In this document: positions 1 through 11,399 of the stretch, piece by piece
How positions within the stretch are numbered: position 1 is the first letter of the stretch
Layout of the letters: the number at the start of each line of letters is the position of its first letter
Assembly: GCF_027595985.1 (NCBI RefSeq)
Contig: NC_073302.1
Coordinates: forward strand, 10,108,966-10,172,965
Length of the DNA stretch: 64,000 nt
Origin: Sorex araneus
Taxonomy: Eukaryota; Chordata; Mammalia; Eulipotyphla; Soricidae
Direction: 5' to 3'
The notes under the pieces: generated by a model
Databases searched by the model: none
What the model was told of the DNA's origin: nothing
Seen by the model: only the letters and a program-made list of their open reading frames with translations
Made by a program: the position numbers and the translations under genes

Positions 1-336
1 CATCTCGTAGGTGGGCCGGAATGTGGTCTTTTGGGGTCCTGTGGAATCCGGTTGGTTACTTCTCTAGTCTACCAGTCATCTTTGAATCGCATCACGTGTC
101 CATTGCATCTGATTTTTGAGACCTTGGTAAACGAGACACTGTCCCTGATTCTTGATCGTCGATAGTGGTCGGAACTCTGTATTCCTTCTCTCACTTGAGT
201 GAAATGTGATACTCCAAGCATAGCTCTTTTGATTCCTCTTTGGGAGACCTGAATACTGTTCTCATTCTGTTTTCATGGGGCCCAGGTCTCTGAGGCTTAT
301 GTTAGTGCAGGAAGAATGGTAGAGTTGAAAAGATGT
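1..336 (-). mobile_element. RTE-clade LINE, 3'-terminal ORF part (unit 1)
   Basis: The antisense strand encodes the C-terminal region of an RTE-1-like polyprotein, homologous to the better copies at 22901-23560 and 45505-46170. Recognisable words on the minus strand of those copies include ERAMLGIS and DDRWTRAVTDWIPR, typical of nematode RTE-1 proteins. The frame is broken here. The segment ends at a 10-bp GAAAAGATGT (327-336), repeated at 1131-1140, where an L1 was inserted. The uninterrupted sequence across this site is visible in the other RTE copy near 23400. Confidence 0.85.
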
Positions 337-1130
337 TTCCAGGTGTTTGATTTCATTTTCTGTTTGTGTGTGTGATTTATTACTAATTTCATCGCATCAT
401 GGTCTCAGAAGATCATCGATACCATCTCTATATTCTTAATTTTATGGAATTACGTTTTGTGGCTCAGCATGTGGTCTATCTTGGAGAGTGTTCCATGCAC
501 ACTTGAGAAGAATGTATATTCAGCTTTTTGAGGATGAAGTGTCCTGTATATATCTACTATATCCCTTTCTTCCATTTATTCCCTCAGATGCTGTATGTCC
601 TTGCTAAGCTTGAGTCTGGTTGATCTATCAAGACGTGATAAAGTGGTGTTGAAGTTTCCCACTAGTACTTTGGCGCTATCGATGTCTTTCTTCAAGTCTA
701 TGAGTAGTTGTTTTAAGTACTTTACTGGTCTTTCATTAGGTGCATATACATTTAGTATTGTTATTTCTTCCTGTTGTGCAGACCCCTTTAAAAATAAGAA
801 ATGAACTTCACTGTCTTTTGTGACCTTCTTCAGTCTGATATCAATGTGGTCTGATACTAAGATGGCTACCCCAGCTTTTTATGAGAGTTGTTCACCTGTA
901 GCATTGTTTTCCAGCCTTTGAATTTGAGCCTGTGTTTGCTCTGAATGTTGAGATGTTTGCTCTGAATGTTACAAGGAGAAAATGATATGACTTTTATTAT
1001 ACTTAATTAAAACTCATCCTTCAAGTTGTTCACTTTTCTCAATGTGCTATCATACATACTAAGTAATCTAGTTGTGTCTGTATACAATTATTATTGAATA
1101 AAATATAAAATACAAAACAAAAGATAAAAA
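337..1130. mobile_element. Twin-primed L1 insertion (L1-T), internally deleted copy
   Basis: Lies between two GAAAAGATGT target-site copies. The left part, to about 962, is antisense L1 ORF2 endonuclease sequence. The right part (963-1130) is the A-rich end of a non-L1 tail with AATAAA near 1098. Unit 3 shows the fuller element (58746-61535), so about 2 kb has been lost here. At the deletion joint a short segment containing GTTTGCTCTGAATGTT is present twice, suggesting a slippage-type repair. No intact reading frame. Confidence 0.8.
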
Positions 1131-3490
1131 GAAAAGATGTGCCCGGAGCCGGAAGTTCTTTGTCCTCTTAACCACTTTTCGATGCTCTTGAACGTTTTCC
1201 ATGCTGTTGTCTTCCTCCTGAGCAGTTCTGGCACCAAGTTGTTCCTCATGTTGATTTCTCGACCCTGGTGCATATAGCTGCTACATTAGGAGATGTTTGT
1301 TCCATTGAGAGAAAGTGGAAATTCAGAGACCTTTTCGGTTTTCATGAACTTTGTTTTGGTGAGATTCAGCTGCAGCCCGACCTTTCCACATTTGCGGTCG
1401 AAGTCCTCCAGCATTTGTGCCACTTGATTAATGTTTGGTGTTATTATAGCTATGTCTTCAGTGAAGCGGAGGTGCTGTAGTTTCTGACTGTCTATCTTCA
1501 CTCCCAGTCATCGCATGACATTCTCAAGGGTGGCACTGAAGAGTTTCAGTGAAATGGTATCAACGTGCCAAACCGCTCTCTTTATATCAATGATCACTTC
1601 TTTGTATAATGGGGAGATCCTGGTGCTGAATCCATCATACAGCTCAAGGAGGGTCTTGATGTACTGAGTTTGAATGCCCTGTTTGGCCAGGAATTCGATG
1701 ACTTCCTCAGTCTCACCAGAGTCGAAGGCCTTCTTTCAGTCAATGAACATTAGACAGAGTGGCATCTTGAACTCTCTCGAAAACTTCAATGAGTTTGGTG
1801 ACTGTGAATATGGTTGATCATGCTGAATCCTTTTCGGAACCTGGCATACTTGCATGGTTGTCCTTTGTCTAGTGTTCTGCCTATTCTTTTCAGTATAACA
1901 CGAGTTAACAACTTGTAGACGACGGACATCAGGCAGATTGGGCGATAGTTGCCGATGTTATGGATGTCTTCCTTCTTGTACAACAGAACGGTCCTGTTGG
2001 TTTTCCACTGGGACGGAACCTTGAATACGAACAGGTAGCGTGTGAAGAGAAGAGCTAGTGTATTGATGAGTACTGGCAGCAGATTCTTCAGGTGTTCAGG
2101 TTTGACCTTCTCCGGACCTGGTGCTATATGCGTCTTTACCGATTTTATGGCGTGTTGGATTTTGGAAGGGAGGATATTGGGAACCCCATAACCATCCTAC
2201 GGAATTTGGCAGGAGGATGTGGCTGTCAAAGAGATCTGAGTAGAAGTCGAGAATAATCCTCTCCATTACCCTTCTGGAATATATGATAGATCCATCAGGG
2301 AATCGGAGAGCAGTCATCTCGGTCTTGTAGTTGGCAAAGCACAGGAAATCTTTGGGAATACTTTACCTGACTTCTGCCGCATCAGCCAGCACTGATGTTC
2401 TTCTCTCTTTGAGGTCTTCCTTCATCTCTTTTCTGCACAGCTTTGACAGCTCGGACATTAGCTTGTGGTTGCCTGAGGCTCATGCCAAACCTCATTGGTG
2501 AATGATCTCGAGAGTTTCCGAAAACAGGCATCTGTTTGTGGCTTTCCCACTCTTGGCATACTTCGCGCAGTCATGGAGGTGCTGAACCAGTTGATTGTAT
2601 TCCTCATCAATGTTGTCAATGACAACATCTTCCCACATTGCCCTAATGGTGCCAAAGACCTCCCAGTCAGTGGTCATTCTGGGAGTTCTTTTCTTAAACT
2701 TTGCAGACCTTTCTCCCTGCTCTGTGAAGTAGAAATTTGCAGGATAGATAGTTGTCCGATCCCTTTTGGAATTTTGGGACAACAGCAACACCGGTCAGGC
2801 AAAACCTTTGATTGAATATAATGTGGTCAATTTCATTATGGAACTGTCCACCAGGAGACTCCAACGTCCAGCATTTGGATTCGGCCTTGTGGAACTGAGA
2901 GTTACCTCAGAATGTCTTGGTCGACATAATGAACTCAGATAATCTCTCACCCTGTTTGTTCCATTCTAGGCCATGGTCCCCATGTGGAGTTCTTTGGGTG
3001 ACTTTCTTGGTTCTAATTTGGCATGAAAATCACCAAGAATTATCTTTTAGATGGTGTGGTCTTCTTTATAGAACTTCCCCCAGCTCCATGTAAAACTTCT
3101 CAATTTCTTCTTTATTGAAGTTATATATTGGTGTATGGACGACGAAGATAGAAAATACAGGGAGTTAGCCGAATCTGTTCAGGCGTAATCGTTCGATTTT
3201 CATTGTTAGGCTTTCGAATGAATCAATGTTCATAGCCAAGTTCTTGTTAACAAGGACACCGACGCCAACAATGTCTCTATTCTCGCATGTTCCAAAGAAA
3301 AGTGCTTCTCCTTTGCCGAAAATGGCGTGATGTGATTGATGTCTTCTCGCTTCACTCAGACCAATGATGTTGTACTTATCTTCTGTGCATGCACCATCAG
3401 GTCCTCAATGGATGCTTCTGTTGACAGCGCATGTGTCTTGAAAGTATAGACAGTCATTTTAGTCTTTCTTCGTTTTGGCATTCTAGATTG
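1131..3490 (-). mobile_element. RTE-clade LINE, endonuclease and reverse transcriptase region (unit 1)
   Basis: Antisense RTE body. On the minus strand, from high to low coordinates, one reads an apurinic-type endonuclease start (about 3470), then RT segments including NYRPICLMSVVYKLLTRVIL (near 1920) and FTED (about 1454-1465), where FTDD is seen in unit 3; the first catalytic aspartate position is therefore altered. Several frameshifts and stops make this a dead copy. The 5' end stops just upstream of the endonuclease start and abuts the L1-B sequence at about 3491. RTE elements normally encode one roughly 1000-residue protein with EN and RT domains; the 5' UTR is missing here. Confidence 0.88.
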
Positions 3491-4397
3491 ACACAGACTC
3501 AACCTCAAATGGTGGAAAACTAACCTGCAAGCAATCAACTCCCTCAAAAATGCTGGGGTGGCCTTCCTAGTATCCAACAACATAGACTTCAGGTCAAAAG
3601 ATTAGAAGGGACATCGAAGGAAATTTTTTATTAATCAAGAGATATGTGAGGCAGGGAGAAATCACACTCCTAAATGGATATGGCCCCAGTGAGGGACCAG
3701 CTAAATACATAAAACAACTGCTAACAGATATTCAGAAGGATACTGCTAGCAAAATAACAGGAGTTTGAGACTTCAACACCACCTTATCAGCTCTGAATAG
3801 ATCAACAAGATTAAAACTCAGCAAGGAAAATCAGGCTTTGAAGGAAGATATGAAAAGGAGAGGATTAATCAATCTATACAGGGCTTTATAATCGCATAAA
3901 AATCTACACATTCTTTTCCAGCGCATGGGGAACATTTTTCAACATAGACCACATACCATGTCACAAAGCATACCTCAATAGAGTCAGGAATGTAGAAATT
4001 CTATCAACTATCTTTTCAGACCGCTATGGACTGAATATAGAAATCAGTCACACAAAATGTAGAGAACCAAATAAAACCTGGAATTAAACAATTCAATGTT
4101 TGACAATGCGTGGGTCAGGAGAAAATCAAGGAAAAAGTCAAAAGATACCTGAAAACAAATGAGAATGAAGATACAAGCTACTAGAACCTGTGGGATGCAG
4201 CTAAAGCCTTATTAAGGGGAAAACTTATAGCTCTGCAAGCATGGCTCAGGAAGAAAGGGCCCATATAAATAACTTGACCTCACAGCTAAAATATTTTAAA
4301 ATGACCAACAAAAGGAACCCAAACCAGGGAAAAGGAAATAAATAATAAAGTTTAGAACAGATATGAATGACATGGACTCCAAAAAACATACAAAAGA
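3491..4397 (+). mobile_element. Old L1 (L1-B), ORF2 endonuclease segment (unit 1)
   Basis: Sense L1 ORF2 with eroded endonuclease words (ANNSLKNAG-like, then an NVYAPN-like region), continuing into the linker before the RT domain. It starts abruptly next to the RTE and lacks L1 5' UTR and ORF1. It ends at the target site of L1-A; the same L1 resumes at 10823. Continuity is shown by unit 2, where the sequence runs without interruption across 34745-34770. More diverged than L1-A, L1-C or L1-D. Confidence 0.82.
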
Positions 4398-5013
4398 GGG
4401 GAAAATTCCAGGGCTGGGGGTCCCGCGCCTCAGCCTTCTGCCCGTCATTTTAGCCAGCCCCTTCCTATCGCCAGGTAACTTCAACTCCAGATCGATCACG
4501 TTCTCTTCTTCCTGCCCCTCTGAAAGAACTCTCATGCCGGCTTCGCCCAGGCTGTGTGACTTCTGGATGGTGGGGGAGTGTCCTCTACGTCAGAGGGCCT
4601 GGCCTCAAAGGGGGCATGGCCTATTTTCAGAGTGGCACCCGCTAACGCGGCTGCAGTTATTTTTCTCTCTCTCCTAAACTGCGAACTTAGGTCACAAATC
4701 CCTATGACCTACTACTCAAAGAACAACCTTGCCATCTCAATCACTATATGCCTATAAGCCAGTAACTCATCCTAATTCCAGAAAAAGTGTCAGGAATACA
4801 ACTAGGTACACAAAGCCCCCATAAACAGACCATAGCCTCAAGCCTTGACTAGAAGCCCTACATAAACTAGGAAGATCACAGTAATGTAAGGAACTACTAC
4901 AGAAGGGGGGAAAGATTACCATTATCCATCTAGCTCGCCTACAATCCCATCCTGGAGCAAGAGGAATAGTGATATAGAATCTGGAGATTTCACCTCTATT
5001 GTTCCATAACAAC
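4398..5013 (+). promoter_or_regulatory. L1-A 5' UTR (internal promoter region)
   Basis: GC- and CpG-richer than its surroundings, located between the 5' target duplication and the ORF1 start. It carries an eroded pair of GC-box-like motifs around 4575-4620, matching the GGGGCGTGG series that is better preserved in L1-C at 36324-36370. By analogy with mammalian L1s this is the internal RNA polymerase II promoter; activity is inferred, not seen. Confidence 0.6.
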
Positions 5014-5962
5014 ATGAAGAAACATCGAAAAAACCCACCACAATCAGAAAATGAAGAGATTCCAGAAACCTCAATACAGGTCACCCACAAATACAACCTC
5101 TTCTCAGATAAAGAATTCAGAGAAGAAATTGTCAAGATGGTCGAGGAACTCAAAGCAACCATGGAACGGACAACCAATAAACTAAGAGAGGATATGAACA
5201 CAGCCTTGGAATGGACCACCAAGAAAATGCAGGAAGAAATGAGAGCAGAAATTTTAAACCTATGAACAGAAGTCACACAATTCAAGGAATCGGAAGATGA
5301 AATAAAAAGCTCAGTAGTAGCCCTCAATAGTAGAATGACTGCAGCAGAAGAAAGAACCAGTGAGCTTGAAGATAACCTGCACAAAGCTTACAAACAACCA
5401 CAAATAATGACAAAAGACCTCAAAATGGCTCTAGGGCGAATCAGAGTCCTAGGGGAAGACCTCAAAAGGAACAACATAAGAATCATGGGAGTACCAGAAG
5501 CACAGGGAACTAATACCAATGAAAGAAACACAGTTACAGACATCATTGCTAAGAAATTCCCAGAGCTGGAGAATGCAGGCATCCAGATCCAAGGAGCCCA
5601 ACGGGTGCCAACTAAAATGGACCCCAACAAAAAACTCCCAGGCATATCATAATCACAGTGATGGATGCCGCGAATAGAGACACAATACTGAAAGCAGCAA
5701 AGTCAAAGAAGGAAATCACATACAAAGGACCACCCCTTAGATTTACAGCAGACCTATCAGAGGAAACCCTCGAAGCCTGAAGACAATGGTGGGATATAGT
5801 GAAAAAGCTCAACGAAATGAACGTCTCACCAAGATTACTCTATCCGTCTAAACTCTCACTTAAACTCAAAGGAACCATACACTATTTCTCAGATAAACAA
5901 CAACGCAGGAACTTCATAGACTCAAAACCAAACCTAAAAGAAGGTCTAAAGGGGCTGCTGTA
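5014..5962 (+). pseudogene. L1-A ORF1p pseudogene
   Basis: Encodes remnants of the L1 ORF1 RNA-binding chaperone. The start is placed at the ATG of MKKHRKNPPQ, the position matching L1-C and L1-D; an in-frame ATG at 4999 also exists. A charged coiled-coil segment is followed by the RRM-like core (near NIRIMGVPEAQGTN, about 5478-5520). A stop at 5263-5265 and a frameshift near 5650 break the frame. It lies about 45 bp upstream of ORF2, the usual L1 spacing. Confidence 0.8.
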
Positions 5963-6006
5963 AGACAAAGAAAAACCCTAACAAGAACAACAAACCCTAC
6001 AGAAAG

Positions 6007-9000
6007 ATGGCACATAATCCCATGACAATAATCTCTCTCAATGTCAGTGGGCTAAATGCACCAATCAAGAGACACAGAGTAGCAAAATGGATTCAGAAAC
6101 TAAACCCAACTTTCTGCTGCCTACAAAAAACACACCTGAATAGTCAGAGCAAACAAAGGCTCAACGTCAAAGGATGGGAAACAATCCTACAAGCAAACAA
6201 CTCCCTCAAAAAACCTGGGGTGGCCATATTAGTATCTAACAACATATATTTCAGACTGAAAAAGTTTAGAAAGGACAGTGATGGTCACTTTTTCATCAAG
6301 GGATACATACAACAGGAAGAAATCACACTCTTAAATGTATACGCACCTAACGAGCAACCAGCTAAATATTTAAAGCAACTCCTAACAAACTTTAAGGAGG
6401 ACATCACTAGCACCACAATAGTAGTTGGAGACTTCAACACCGCTTTATCACCTCTCAATAGATCAACAAGAACAAAGCTCAGCAGGGAAACAATGGCTCT
6501 GAAGGAAGAAATAGAAGAGAGAGGGCTTATAGACCTATACAGGGCTTTACCCCCCAAAAGGAAAGAATATACTTTTTTCTCCAGTGCACATGGAACATTC
6601 TCCAAAATAGACTACGTGCTGGATCACAAAACATACCTCAACAGAATCAGCAAGATAGAAATTGTATCAACCATCTTCTCAGACCATGATGCGCTGAAAA
6701 TAGAAGCTAAGCACACACAGACACGGAGCACCGAATCGAACACCTGGAAATTAAACAATTCCCTGTTGAACAATGAGTGGATTAAAAAGGAAATCAAGGA
6801 AGACATCAAAAGATACCTCGAAACAAATGGGAATGGAGACACAAGCTACCAGAACCTATGGGACGTGGCTAAAGCTGTGTTAAGGGGAAAATCTATAGCC
6901 CTGCAACCATTCCTCAGGAGGGAGGAAAGGGCCTACATAGAGAGCTTGACTTCACAGCTCAAGATCTTAGGAAAGGACCAGCAAAAGGAACCCAATCCAG
7001 ACCAAGGAAAGAAATAATAAAACTTAGAGCAGAAATTAACGATAGGGAAACCCAAAAGACAATCCGAAAGATCAATAAAACAAAAATCTGGTTCTTTGAG
7101 AAAGTAAACAAGATTGACAAACCACTAGCAAGACTCACAAAGAAAGAAAGAGAGAGAACCCTAATAAACTGAATCAAAAATGAAAAGGGGGACATCAAAA
7201 CAGAAACCAAGGAGATTCAAAAGATCATCAGACTACATTGAAAGTCTGTATGCCACGAAACAAGAGAACCTAAAAGAAATGGACGAATTCCTTGATTCCT
7301 ACAATCTCCCAGAACTGAATCAAGATGACTTGGAATACCTGAATAGACCCATTAATATCAAGTAAATTGAAACTGTTATCAAATGTCTTCCCAAAAACAA
7401 AAGTCCAGGCCCGGATGGATTCACTAAAGAATTCTTCCAAATATTTAAAGAGGACCTGTTGCCAGTTCTCTTCAAGTTATTCAAGGAAATTGAAGAAGCA
7501 GGGACTCTACCAAACAGTTTCTATGAAGCTCATATCTCCCTAATACCAAAGGCAAACAAAGATACCACAAACAAAGAAAACTACAGGCCAATATCCCTGA
7601 TGAACAACGATGTGAAAATTCTCAACAAAATACTAGCAAATAGAATCCAACAACTCACTAAGAAAATCATACATCGTGATCAAGTAGGATTCATCCCGGG
7701 GATGCAGGGATGGTTTAACATTCGGAAATCAATCAACATAATCCATCATATCAACAAGAGTAAAAATAAAAAAGCATATAATAATTTCAATAGATGCAGA
7801 GAAAGCATTTGACAAGATCCAACACCCATTTATGATGAAAACTCTCACCAAAATAGTCTTAGAAGGAACTTTCTTCAAGATAGTCGAAGCCATCTACCAC
7901 AAACACGTGGCAAGCAGTAGCCTCAATGGAGAAATACTAAAGGCCTTCCCTCTAAGATCAGGAAAAGACAAGAATGCCCACTCTTACCGCTTCTGTTCAA
8001 CATAGTACTGGAAGTACTTGCAATAGCAATTAGGCAAGAAAAAGACATTAAGGGTATACAGAGAGAAAAGGAAGAAATCAAGTTCTCACTATTTTCAGAT
8101 GACATGATTCTATATCTAGAGAATCCTAAAACCTCTACTAGGAAACTCCTAGAAACAATAAACTTGTACAACAAAGTTGCAGGCTATAAAATCAATACCC
8201 AAAAATCCATGGCCTTCCTATACGCAAATAGCGAGTCAGAGAAAAGTGACATTAAAAAAAAATCCCATTCACAGTTGTGCCCCAGAAGATCAAGTACCTA
8301 GGAATCAGCCTAACTAAGGAAGTAAAGGATCTCTAAAGGAAAACTACAAAACATTACTCAATTAAATAAAAGAGGACACGAGGAAATGGAAACTTATTCC
8401 CTGCTCCTATCTTATGTTTAAACATAAGATAGGAGCAGGGAATTATCATATGTTTAAGATATTCCTATCTTAAACATAAGATAGAAAGACTTAACATTGT
8501 CAAATTGGCAATACTCCCCAAAGAACTATACAGATTCAATGTGATCCCTATAAGGATACCCATGAAATTCTTCAAAGAAATTGATCAAAAACTCCTGAAA
8601 TTCTTATGGAAAAATTAACGCCCACGAATAGCTAAAGCAATTCTTGGGGAAAAGACGATGGGAAGCATCAACCTCCCCAACTTCAAACTATACTACAAAA
8701 CAGTAACAATTAAAACAGCATGGTACTGGAACAAAGGCAGAGCCGCTGATCAATGGAACAGGGTGGAATATCCCTACATGCAACCCAAGATATATAACCA
8801 TCTGATCCTTGATAAGGGGGCAAGAAATGTGAAATGGAACAAGGAAATCCTCTTCAACAAATGGTTCTGGCATAACTGGACAGCCACATGCAAAAAATGG
8901 GCTTAGAGATCGATCTAACACCATGCACAAAAGTCAGATCAAAATGGATTAAAGAACTCAACATCAGACCACAATCCATAAGGTACATCTAAGACAGTGT

Positions 9001-9885
9001 CGGCAAAACCCTTCACGATATTGAAGCTAAAGGTATCTTCAAAGATGGCACGGAACTAAGTAATCAAGTAGAAACAGAGATAAACAAATGGTACTATATT
9101 AAACTAAAAAGCTTCTGCACCGCAAAAGACACAGTGACCAGAATTCAAAAACAATCTAGAGAATGGGAAAGGATATTCACCCAATACCCATCCGATAAAG
9201 GGTTGATATCAAGGGTATATAAAGCACTGGTTGACCTCTACAAAAAGAAAACATCCAACCCCATCAGAAAATGGGGTGAAGAAATGAACAGAAACTTTCT
9301 CAAGTAATAAATATGAATGGCTAAAAGGCACATGAAAAAATGCTCTTCATCACTAATCATCAGGGAGATGCAGATCAAAACAACTATGAGATACCATCTC
9401 ACACCACAGAGAATGGCTCACATCAAAAAGAACAAAAACAACCGCTGTTGGCGTGGTTGTGGGCAGAAAACAACCCTCCTACTCTGCTGGTGGGGATGTC
9501 GACTGGTTCAGTCCTTTTGAAAAATAATATAGTTGATTCTCAAAAAATTAGAAATTGAGCTTCCATTTGAACCAGCAATACCACTCCTGGGAATATACCC
9601 AGGAGAAGCAAAAAAGTATAGTCAAAATGACATCTGCACCTGTATGTTTATCGCAGCATAGTTTACAATAGCCAGAATCTAAAAAAAAAAATGCCCGAGA
9701 ACAGATGACTAGCTAAAAAAACTCTGGTACATCTAAACAATGGAATACTATGCAGCTGTTAGAAAGCATGAAGTCATGAAATTTGCATATAAGTGGATCA
9801 AAACGGAAAGTATCATGTTGAGTGAAATGAGTCAGAAAGAAAGAGACAGACACAGAAAGATTGCACTCATATGTGGAATATAAAG
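6007..9885 (+). pseudogene. L1-A ORF2p pseudogene (endonuclease/reverse transcriptase)
   Basis: The first 336 codons are open and hold nearly the whole endonuclease domain: [26 protein letters not shown] and SDHDALKIE are recognisable. The metal-binding glutamate position is lysine (CLQKTH at about 6120-6137). The RT domain follows in broken frames with FSDD at about 8092-8103 (family consensus FADD). A palindromic insertion at 8399-8478 disrupts the region after RT. The C-terminal cysteine-rich part is visible near 9440-9500. Multiple stops and frameshifts; dead copy. Confidence 0.85.
8399..8478. repeat. Two adjacent perfect inverted repeats inside L1-A ORF2
   Basis: 8399-8440 is a perfect 42-bp palindrome without spacer; its left arm begins CCCTGCTCCTATCTTATG. 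Immediately after, 8449-8478 is a perfect hairpin: 13-bp arms (TATGTTTAAGATA and its complement) around a TTCC loop. The second hairpin reuses the TTTAAAC/ATAAGATAG vocabulary of the first. Other L1 copies read straight through here (compare 39417-39440), so the structure arose within this copy. Confidence 0.92.
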
Positions 9886-10325
9886 TAGCAAAGGGATGCG
9901 AGCTAGCTATGATGCAACCTCTGGCAGAAAGCCCTCTGGACTTAGTCACTAAAATACAGAAATCTAGAACCTCGAGGCTGCTACTGTCGCCACACGACCT
10001 CATATCGCTTCATTCTTAGCAATGGAAAAAAATTATCAAATGCTTCCTTTCCAGCAGGTCCAACTCTGGGCGGGAAACTCAAAACAATAATAGTGAGATA
10101 TTTTGTTTGTATGTAATCAAAGTAAAGAGAAAGTAAAGTGAAATTTATCAACTACACAGGTGGGGTTGTGGGCTGGGGAGTGGGGGGTCGGGGGGAGGTT
10201 TATTGTGGTTCTTGCTGGTGGAATATGTACACTGGTGAATGGATGGGTGTTCGAGCATCGTGTAACTGAGACTTAAACCTGAAAGCTTTGCGAATTTCAA
10301 CATGGTGATTCAATAAAATAAAAGT

Positions 10326-10822
10326 AGAAGTAGAAAGCCCTTTTCTCTCCTGAGAACAGGGCTCTCAGACGTAGATGCAGGAGAACATAAACTGGAAAAG
10401 CTTCAGAAGGAAGCCAGAATGTCCTGCACATGGAAAGAAGACAAAAGAGTAATATAGGTCAGTGCTGCCAAGAGACACCCCTAAAACAATAGGTAGAACA
10501 CGGTAGCTTTGCAGGGTGAACAAAGACCTGTCCTAGGAAAAATTGGTAACTTTCTAGACAAAGAATCTATCTCGGTTAGCACAAGTGGATTATATCACAG
10601 AGATCCCTAACCAATAAGGAAAATTTCGATCCACACTAGACGTCACTGAGAAACCAGAAAATACTAGTAGAATGTTTTCTTTGTGTTTTACTATTAGTGT
10701 AAACTTGATTTTCTGTGCAGACTGGTCATACATACTCTTGTTGCACCAATATGTGCTTTGATTTCTCTGTAAGATTGTAATTTCCTACAATTGGTAAATA
10801 AAATCATTTTGGAGACTCAAAA
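10326..10822 (+). other. 3'-transduced flanking sequence carried by L1-A
   Basis: Non-L1 DNA lying between the L1 3' end (GATTCAATAAAATAAAAG near 10310-10327) and the right target duplication. It ends with GGTAAATAAAATCATTTTGG (AATAAA signal), then GAGACTC and an A-tail at 10819-10828. This is the classic layout of read-through past the weak L1 polyadenylation site to a downstream cellular signal. I recognise no protein in it; it may derive from the 3' flank of the source L1 or from a transcript end. Confidence 0.8.
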
Positions 10823-11204
10823 AAAAAACATCCAAAAGATCAATGAAACCAAGACCTGGTTCTTTGAGAAAACAAACAGGATTGATAAACCACCACTAAG
10901 AATTACAAACAAAGAGAGAGAACCCTAAAAACTGAATCTGAAATGAAAAGAGGGACATCACAACAGACACCAAAATATTTGAAAGATCATCAAAGACTAT
11001 TTTGAAAGTTTTTATGCCAGGAAACAAAAGAACCTAGAAGACATGGATAAATCCCTGAATTCCTATACTCCCTCAAGTCTAAACTAACAAGATTTAGAAT
11101 GCCTGAGTAGACCTATTACTGTAAAAAAAATTGAAACTGTAATCAAAAGTCTTCCCAAAAAACAGGTCCAGATGTATTCAATAGTGAATCCTTCCAAACA
11201 ATTT
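10823..11204 (+). mobile_element. Old L1 (L1-B) continues: ORF2 linker before RT (unit 1)
   Basis: Resumes L1-B after L1-A, starting at the second copy of the L1-A target site. It encodes eroded ORF2 sequence between the endonuclease and reverse transcriptase. It is interrupted at 11204 by an antisense SINE whose flanks CTTCCAAACA repeat on both sides. The same L1/SINE configuration is found at 34755-35340 in unit 2. Confidence 0.82.
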
Positions 11205-11399
11205 CGTTTGTTTATTTCTTTGTTTGTTTGTTTTGCTTTTTGGGTCAAGCCCAGTTATGCATAGGGGTTATTTCTGACTCTGCACTCAGGAATCACTCTT
11301 GACAGTGCTCAAAGGACCACATGGGATGTTGGGAATCGAACCTGAGTTGGTCACATGCAAGGCTAATGTCCTATCATCTGTGCTATCGCTCCAGTTCCT
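11205..11399 (-). mobile_element. Shrew-type tRNA-derived SINE, antisense (unit 1)
   Basis: Begins on the plus strand with a T-rich stretch (the reverse of the A-tail), then GCTTTTTGGGTCA, which is the complement of the 3' part of the SINE at 33747. It ends with GCTATCGCTCCAG, the complement of the SINE 5' start. Target duplication CTTCCAAACAATTT (11191-11204) and CTTCCAAACATTT (11400-11412). The B-box region is eroded. Shared with unit 2 (35138-35330), so it predates the duplication. Confidence 0.85.

Larger units (their letters stand above)
4398..10822 (+). mobile_element. L1-A: near full-length L1 with 3' transduction
   Basis: About 6.4 kb insertion into L1-B. It is flanked by a 17-bp target duplication with one mismatch: AAAAAACATACAAAAGA at 4381-4397 and AAAAAACATCCAAAAGA at 10823-10839. 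Unit 2 has the empty site near 34752. Order: GC-rich 5' UTR, ORF1, ORF2, G-rich 3' UTR, then about 490 bp of non-L1 DNA ending in its own AATAAA and A-tail. Both ORFs are disrupted and the endonuclease catalytic glutamate motif reads CLQKTH instead of CLQETH, so this copy is not autonomous. Confidence 0.9.

Noticed and set aside
4363-4677. Open frames across the L1-A 5' UTR
   Set aside because: They span the insertion boundary and have no similarity or conservation; chance frames in GC-rich DNA.
6007-7017. A 336-codon open frame as a possible host nuclease gene
   Set aside because: It is the endonuclease part of L1-A ORF2 with matching element structure and target duplications.
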